A program made the translations under genes and the position numbers. A stretch of DNA of 36,913 nucleotides from Branchiostoma floridae (Eukaryota > Chordata > Leptocardii > Amphioxiformes > Branchiostomatidae), in contig NW_023365705.1 in NCBI RefSeq assembly GCF_000003815.2, forward strand, positions 54,903-91,815, in the 5' to 3' direction. Shown in pieces: positions 24,001 to 33,000 of the stretch. A model generated the notes under the pieces. That model did no database searches. It was not told the DNA's origin and was given only the letters and a program-made list of their open reading frames with translations. Within the stretch, counting starts at the first letter, position 1. Each line of letters begins with the position of its first letter.

Positions 24001-27000
24001 GGAGGTTAAAATGCTTGATTTAACAAAGCATAGTGGACCAATATCCAAGCCATGGCGGAGAAGGCACGCCGGTAAATGTTATCATTGCGACGTGAAATCA
24101 TAAACAAAGATCGACACCATTTTGTTTCCTTGTAGAATTATCGCACTTAACACATTTTCTTTCCGTTTATTATTATTTCACGTTTATATTCAGTATCTTG
24201 CCGGTACTCGATTCTGTTAGTGTATCGACATTGTAGTCAAAGATTTTGTAGCATGTAATCTTGTTTAAAACTGCTTGTAAGGACTCTCCGTAGTGCCCAG
24301 GGTGTTTCATTTCTGATAAAATATCTCATAATTTACTTCATACAGTTAAATCTCGGTAGATAAACTGTTGTTTGTGGAACTTGATACGAAAAGTAACGCT
24401 TTTGTAGCTATATATCCAGATATTTTTAAAGTACATATTATTTTCCCACAACACGCAAAATTGATTGATGATCTCTCTTTGTCACGAGCCCGAGGCATGA
24501 TCAAAGGCTGCCGCGGGCTGCGCGGGAAAACTTGAATGCAGCGAACTAGAAATTCTCACGCTTACGGTGCACGAAATCAAAATATGTGGGGCTTACATCT
24601 GATCTCACTCAACAATCGGAGACGAATTCAGCGCTCAACGCACATGTTACAAGCTAATTCTTTCTGGATACAGCGTTTTTGGTCCGGCGATTGAAATGGG
24701 CTACGAATTCGAAGGTTTGTTGTGTGGTTCACTTCTGTAAACAAAGGTGACGCCATGTAAATAATGAATTTTATTACAAATGGCTTTGATATGTGCGATT
24801 GTTACAACTCTTAGGTAATTACAGCTTAGTACATGTACTGCGTATATTATGGTTCATCAACACATTTCGATCTCAAAAAAAATCTTCATTCACAGATCTT
24901 CATTAAAAAACGCCGCCATTTCTGCTGACTGCAAGTGTACTGTGCTGTCGCAGTTTTCCCCGAGTTTACCTGAATTGTTCTGCCAGACTTGTGCGTACCG
25001 TACCGTATTACAGTACTAGCATTTACTATACAGTGTTTTCGATATCGTAAATCCTTTTAATTGAGGCGCACATGTGTGTTAAAATGTAGACCCTAAGTAT
25101 GAAATTGTAAACATGATTACGATCGTCAGCGTTCCCGCCAGGTTTTTGAAAGTATGCGTCCAAATATTTGGGAGGGGCGTAATGAGCGCCGGAGGCGCGA
25201 GACGAGCGCCGCAGGCGCTCGCATTCTAGGGGGGTCCGGGGGCATGCTCCCCCGGGAAAATTTGGATTTTCAAACCCTCTAGAACACAATTTCCTGCAAT
25301 TTGAGAGGATAATCATGCACTTGAGATTGGATGTCGGTTGCCTCTTTTACTCCCATTTTCAGTTATCGGCGACCACCCTCTTCATCAAAATACGTTATAT
25401 TAAAAACAACTGTAAGCACAGGGAATCAGCCTTTCGTGATCTGGCCCGGGTATTATTTGTCCAGACATATCTATATGAAAATTTTGGATTTTTGATGCTT
25501 CGAAACAGGGCTCTAGCGGCCTAGCCTGTCCGTCAGCCCGTGAAAAAAATTCTGCCAATTATTTTCGGTCATTGAAAAAAAAAATGTCTAACGTTACCTC
25601 GTGCGATCGATGTTGCGCCCTCCCGCATCAAAAATTTTTCCGAGACGATAAAATAATGGCGCCATCACACTTTGTGTCTTTTTTCTATTTTGCCCGATGA
25701 TTTTAGTCAAATTTTTTGAATCGGTGGGGTTTTACAAGGCCATACCGTCATTTTCCACGAGCGTGCGTTTGTTCCTGCGACCTCAGGTAACCCCGTTTTC
25801 GGCGTGAAATCTTTGGCTGGATTTCTTTTTAAATAGATCAAGAACGTTATACATTACTCGAGGAGGACGATCTGCTGCCTCTTTGGCAGTGATCATTGCC
25901 GGTGTAACCTTGAAGCAGTAGCCATAAAGACGGCGCTGCGATCGACGGTCCGTCTGGGGAGGGGGGCGTGCCGTGACATGTGCCACGGAGTGCACAGCCG
26001 ACTCGATCGACGCTTGACAACAATATTGCGGCCCCTTTTCTGCCGCAAATTTTGTCTTTTTGAAATAAAAGAAATTTTGTAAATAACAAATAAAGTGTAT
26101 AGTTTTGGATTCTTCACTTATTTACCGCGCACCGTTTTTTGTTAGCAGCTAGGGAAGAAACTCAAGTTGCCAGACGACACGGGCGGCTACCAACGTCACG
26201 TGCGCTAATACTCGGTAACTTTTGTTTTTTTCCGGTGACCAATAAACAGAGTGCAACATTACATTTATCAAACGCTGATTGGTTATTAAGATGATTGGAT
26301 TTGGACCTGGTGGCCAATCTAGACTGCTTGGCGCTAGCGGCCTGTTGTCAAAGATACCGACTGCCAATCAACTGCCCACCGTGTGAGAACTTTTGTTGAG
26401 ATGTGCAGCACTCGCGCAGAGCAGTTTGCTTGTTCAATACTAGTATTACCCACTAATCTTTAACAAATACGTGAAACTGAGGACAAGTAAGTATCATGTT
26501 AATATCAGAAAATAAAATCTGCATAAGATTTCTTCGAGTGTTAAAGAATGCTGACTGTCAGACGTATTTCACGGACTACAAAAAATTACATTGCGCAACG
26601 GACAGCTCAGACTGGCGCGTGGCTGGGTGTGTCGCACATGGGTCCGCTAGTTGTAAAGCGTGCCGCGCTCCGCCCCATGCCCAGACTACTAGGATGACCG
26701 GAAAGTGAAGAATTTGAAGTATAAATTGTAAAGGTAGGATTCCTTCGTATAAAGACAGATTTTTAAAAAGATTCCAGATACATTTTGTACACTGGTGGTA
26801 CAGGTCAGCCTTTCTTTCATATTTTTTTATGGACGCATTCAGCTGAGCCGAGTGCGTCTTTCCAGAAAAAAATGCGTCCAAAGACGTAAAGACGTATGCC
26901 TGGCGGGAACGCTGACGATCGTAAAGCTGTTATTAAAGTCCAAGAATAAAAATGAAGTACATGTTTGTATTATTGGGCAAGCGACATTTATCGTGTAGTA

Positions 27001-30000
27001 CGGAGATGTCTTGTTTACAATCGGTAATCCTGGAGTATTTTGTGACGCTTCTTCTCGGTTAACCTGGAATCCAGTCTACTACTGGCTCGGCCTACCGTAG
27101 TTAGTTTAGGCTCTCTACGGGGCCAGTGTAGCTCTCAGCCGCCGGGGTAATCATTCACACCCGGTAGGATTTTCACGCGGTTAGACTTGGCCCAGTGGGA
27201 GTTGATTGCCGGCCAGCAGTTTTTTATTAATTTTAATTAAGCTATTAATTGGAAGCCCAACATTTACTACCTAAAGAGTCTAATTCTAATTGACATAAAA
27301 GTGCGTCTGCCTGGAGACTATCAGCCGGCACATTCAAGCAGACTCTAGTGAAAAACTTAATGGCGTTTAGGGAGGCCTCCAAGTGTAAGGGGTACCTCCC
27401 TAATTCAGCCCGTGCAGCAAGATTGCTAGCTGTTTTGGGGACATTGAGGGATTGTTTATAGAATTTTAGATGTACGGATTCGATTGGGCAAGATTTTGAA
27501 CTTTTGAAAGAGCCCCAAATCTCCGACCCATAAAGTAAGATAGGTTTGACACAGGAATCGAATAACTTGTTTTTAACAGACAACGGGGCATCAGCTTTGT
27601 CAAGGGATTGTCAGTGACTCCAAACAAAGCTCTTAGTCCCTTGTTATATAGGTATTCCGAACGAACGACAAAGATCTATTATCACCAAACTACGAATCAG
27701 CTGCCACAAACTCCGTGTTGAATCAGGGAGGCACAACCGCACACCTCTGGAGCAAACAGTCTGTCAGTTCTGTAACCTGAACAAGATCGAAGATGAATCT
27801 CACTTTCTATTAGATTGTAGTTTATATAGTAACGATAGAAGTATTCTTTTTAGCTATATTATAGGAAAGTTCCCTCGCTTTGAATATATGTCTAGTGTTG
27901 AAAAATTCATTTTTCTTATGAGCTTTGATCAAACGACATTATACAAACACATCTCAAGCTACATATTTAACATAACTAAGAAACGAGAAGAAGCCGAACA
28001 AATGTATTAGAATAGTTTTAGAATTTATGTTTTAGATTAGTCTTAGAAACCATGTTTACTGCATTACTACCCTTTGTATCTATATGCCTGTACTTAGCCC
28101 GATAGGGCATGAATGTGCAATAAAGGCTATTACTATTATTAACTCCCATTGGGCAAAATCCTACCGGGGAAAATGCTACCGGGTGTGAATGATTACACTG
28201 GCGGCTCAGAGCTGCACTGACCCCGTAGAGAGTCTACAATAACTACGGTAGGCCGAGCCACAACTTGACTGGATTCCAGGTTACTTCTCGGTGTACGTCG
28301 CCGGCAAATGGCGTGCTTGGTGTGCTCACGAGATATCATGATTTTCTTCGTCAATGTTCAGTGACAAGCTTCGTTTTTGCTTACAAGGAGGAAAGACGAC
28401 TCAAAGTCGGAAAGAGTAATGAAACACAATTTCTGATAAAGCATCTCTTTATTGACTTTATACCGTTAAACTCAGTAGATAAACTGTTGTTTGCGAAACT
28501 TGACAAGGAAAGTCACGTTTTGTGGCTATATATGTCAGTGTTAGTTTATCCAGATATTTTCAAACTACAAATAATTTTTCCACAACATGCGAGAATGGTC
28601 CTTCCCAGACACCATGGCGCCACCGCTTTGTCGCGAGCCCGAGGCGGCATGACCAAAGTCGGCCGCGGTCTGTGCGGGAAACTTGAATGTAGCAGACTTC
28701 TCACGGTTACGGTGCACGAAATAACACTAACAGAATATGTGGGGCTTGTATCTAATCTCATTCAGCAATCGCAGACGAATTCAGCGATAAACACATGTTA
28801 CAAGGTAATTCGTACTGGATATAACGTTTTTGGTTCGGCGATTGAAATGGACTACGAAGTTTTATTAAAACAATGGTTAAAAGAAGGAAAAGTCTGGGAA
28901 GTGTGGTTTGATCAAACGGCTGGATTCCTCTGACAAATTAAATCTACGCTCAGCTATATATAGTGTTATTTCATTTCAACCTACATGTAAAACCCTACCG
29001 TTTTTTAAGGTGTTGTCAACTACCTTTGAGATGGATAATGAGTTTCTGTTTGTTTTCTCTCCAATACGCAGGTACAATATATCGAAGCTCAGGGGTTTGA
29101 AGTGTCGGAGCAGGAGGTTAATTACAAGTATAGCCTCCTTGGTCGAAGGAAGAACAGTCTGCCAGCAGTTGTGTTGTTCTGAAGTGTGTGCATGTATCTG
29201 TGTGTGTCGTTCAGTTCTATATATATGTGTGTGTGTGTGTGTCGTTCAGTTCTGTTGACGATATTTTGTTAATCCTAACACTACGTTCGTTTATCCTAAC
29301 CTTCTGGTTTCAACTAAGTAAGACGCATTTTGTATATAGAGTAGTTTATACAATAGATTATATACAGTAACAATATTGAATAGATTTTTATAGTATATAG
29401 ATTGTAATATCGCTCCTTCACAAGAACAAGAACACCAATGCCTGAAGCTTGTGTATAATAATTGCCAAATACTTCCAAATAAATTCAAATACTGCTATTC
29501 GAAATAAGTTTTTTTACTAGAAATGTCAAATCCCAATACCACTGTCCCTGTAGAATTAGCCCTTTATGCAACAAAACAACATCTGGTGTTCGGATTGACG
29601 AACTAATGTCTAATCAGCAAATCAATCTCGCTAACTGGTGACAACGTGGATGGTGTTTTTTATGGCAAAGTCGGGGGGGGGGGGGGGGTAAATGTTGGTT
29701 TCTTGTATTTTGCCACGAAACAGACAAAAGCCAAAGATTGTAATACACATCTGTGTCTAGAATGTCACGTCCAGGACTCTGGTGCACACTCTATTGTTCA
29801 CAACTCGCTGTGACTTGAATGTCCAAAATGTCCTGCAACACATCAGCGCTAACGTTTGTTAAAGCCGACAGTACAGTCTGACCGTCGAGTCGTGAAATAC
29901 ACTACACTATAGACGTCTTCATTCATTCATCATTATCACCTATCAACTTACCTTTTGTTATATGTAAGTAAGTCGGTGTGAACTGTCGGAACAAGTCGGA

Positions 30001-33000
30001 GCAAGGAGGTTAAAAAAACAACCTCCTTGGTCGGAGGAAGAGTTTCTCACGCCCTTTTACTTGTATGTTGATCTCTTTCAACTTCTTGTTCTGACGAAAA
30101 ATTTCTGTTCTGGTTTGCATGAAGATTGAAACTTACCTTCTATTAACTGTGTTCAGAACAACGGTTTTACCAAGGAGCTTGGTTTTACTAACACAAGTTG
30201 CGTCTTGACTTACCCTACAATAAATGACATTTGAGGAACAAGAAGAAAAACGAAAAGTCTTTTCTTGCAAATTAATGGTTGATTCTTTCCGTTTTCCACC
30301 TTCGAATAAGGAGATTCAAACTGTTTTTCTTTAAAATTTGGACCTTGTTACCCCTTCATTTAATTTGGTGGTAGGAACTTTATAATAATTCCTTTCACAT
30401 TGTTTTCCTTACTAACGATTACATTGGATCCATTCCAAAATATACGAAGTACGGAATTAACAAGATACGGTAAATTACTAGTATAAAGATAAGCGCCCAA
30501 AGAAAAAACAACCATCCATGAAAGCTGCTTGTCAGTATAACAATAGAACAGCTTTACTTGGAAACAACAGCTTGAAACAAAAACAATGGGAAAATTGCCT
30601 TGGGTAGATTTGTGTTGAGTTTGTGTTCAAGAAAAGCTCTTTGGTTCAAAATGACATTTTTTTTAAAGAATTTGTTTTCATTTCTTGTTTATTAAAAGTT
30701 ATTTGTGTTGGCGCTGGCTCTTTGCGTAAATTAACATTACTTCTAGTACGTATTACATGTACATGTATTTCTGACACGTCTAAAAACTGTTCTAGGCTGT
30801 TTTTTTATTAACAACACCTGTGCATATACTAGTACATGTACAGTACGTCACGACATACTAGTGTCGTTACTTTTGAAGCATCAAAGGTAAGTGTATACCA
30901 TGGTCATAATTCGTCAGCAACTACTTCCAGCCGGGCCGCTATTTCAAACGTCGGAAACACGGTACGTTAATAATTTGATATATAGAAATTTACAAGTAAA
31001 CTGATACATTTGAAATGAGACATATTGGAAAGCAAATGGATCATGAATGTAAAGTCCTTTCCAAACTCTATGATCGTGTCTCCACCGACAGGAGCAAGTT
31101 GGAAATAGAACACATCGTACTTCATTCAAATCAGCCAGATAGACATTGATTTGCATGCCATGGAGAACGTTGCCGATGCAAATACTTAATACATTATACA
31201 ATGGTGTTCATCACTCGTCGGCAACACGGTACGTTGATGATTTAATAGAAATTCATAAGTAAATTGATACAAATTTGAAAATTGAGACACAAATGGATCA
31301 TGAATGTTTTAAGTCCTTTCCGAATTCTCCGATCGTGTCTCCCCCGACATGAGCATGTTGGAGATAGAACGCATCGTACGGAGTTCATTCAAAAGACATG
31401 CGTATATTCAAGACATTATAGAATGATTTCCATCACTCTGTATTATAAGCTGCTAACAACACCAATAATCAACCAAGGATAAAGAAAATGTTTCGTGCAG
31501 GATGTGTCACTCAAATTGATCGACGCGGTGAAATTGTCTCCACCCATCCAAACTACACATTCGGTAGGTTCTCTTTTTGCCATAACACGACCGGCATCTG
31601 AACAATTAAGTCGAGTATTCGTACATAAGATGTATATAAGATATAGATAGATATAAAATGAAACATCTCTACCAAATAGACGGGGAGGTAATAATTGTAT
31701 CAAACCAACCGTAAATAAATTCTGAAATGGAGTATTTTACAATGTTAAAAAAAGGTGACTTCGTCCCAGGGAGTCTCGCGGATTGAAGTGGTAGTTCGGA
31801 AAAATCCCCAAAGAATTCGTCAAGTGAAGTGACACAACGGCCAGATGGAGAGAACTACATGATACGTATCTTTTGGTACGATCGCTTGGCTAGAGCCTAT
31901 ATTAAGAAGCTATTAAAATTCCATCTGAATTTCCCGACACCTTCCGCTAAGATTTTGTATAAATAGAATTAAGTAATGCTTATTCCTATATTCGGGAGTT
32001 TTCTTGGCTGGATGTGAAATGAAAACTGTAGTTATCGTTGTATTTCCCTTGCCAACATTTACCCCGACGTTGCAGCCAACAGGTTATAATCTGTCGTTTT
32101 TCCCAAGAAATGTAACCTTATTAGTGTTATCGACATAAGTTACAACATTGTTACACTGTATCTATTGACTTGGTTTCTCAGATTATCTACAGAAAATGTA
32201 ACACGATCTTACCTTTTTATGTCTCCATTGAGTCCATTCTATATTTTGGAAATAGTCTCCAATCAGGTCGCATTAACACTCCTATGCCGGTTCCACTCCT
32301 CTGCCAGCTTTTGATACTATCTTATGCTACCGTAGGATCTCCTTGGACATAATCTTGGAAAATCGAACTACCGAAATGCTGCGTACGTTCGATCGATAAG
32401 TCAACAATCTTCCAAGTTTCCACCTTAAAAATAAAGTAAACACAAAGTAGCATGGCGAAGTTAGGGTACAGTGGCGAACTTGGGATCATCCATTATTCAT
32501 TTCAACCATATTTTTTTTATTTGCAAAATATAAATATCACACTAACTTTTGTGTGGACTGAAAGCAATGAAATCATTTCTTTTAGCAGGGATTAGGATGA
32601 AATCTGTCCATCAATTTTGCCACAATGCGATACCAAGGTGATTAAAAAAGAACCTTAGCGATACTAATAGATTCATTATTACATGTATTATAGTATACCT
32701 GACACCCCTCAAAATAAATAGTATCGCCCAGACCGAGATGCTTTGCGCTTGTTGGTTGCCTAGGTAACACGTGGGTAAGTAGCGCGCATGCGTGCATATT
32801 TTGTTTAGCCGCGTCATTCAAACAACAACCATGTTTACAGTCGGGCCGTTCATTTACAACCTGCGTCACTACTTGTTTCGAGTCAGCCTTTGGGAAGCTG
32901 TGGTTTAGTCACACATAGTACAAGGTATGAATTCTGTTTTGTAATGTTTATCATTTATTTTCAGCTACGTACGCCGTAGATAGATTGGTTAGATATAGTA

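Noticed and set aside
28265-28933. 222-codon open frame, the longest unassigned plus-strand frame in the large intron
   Set aside because: Its start is inside a transposon inverted repeat, it shows no recognisable domain, and the homologous copy at 24290-24716 is frameshifted with no bias toward silent changes.
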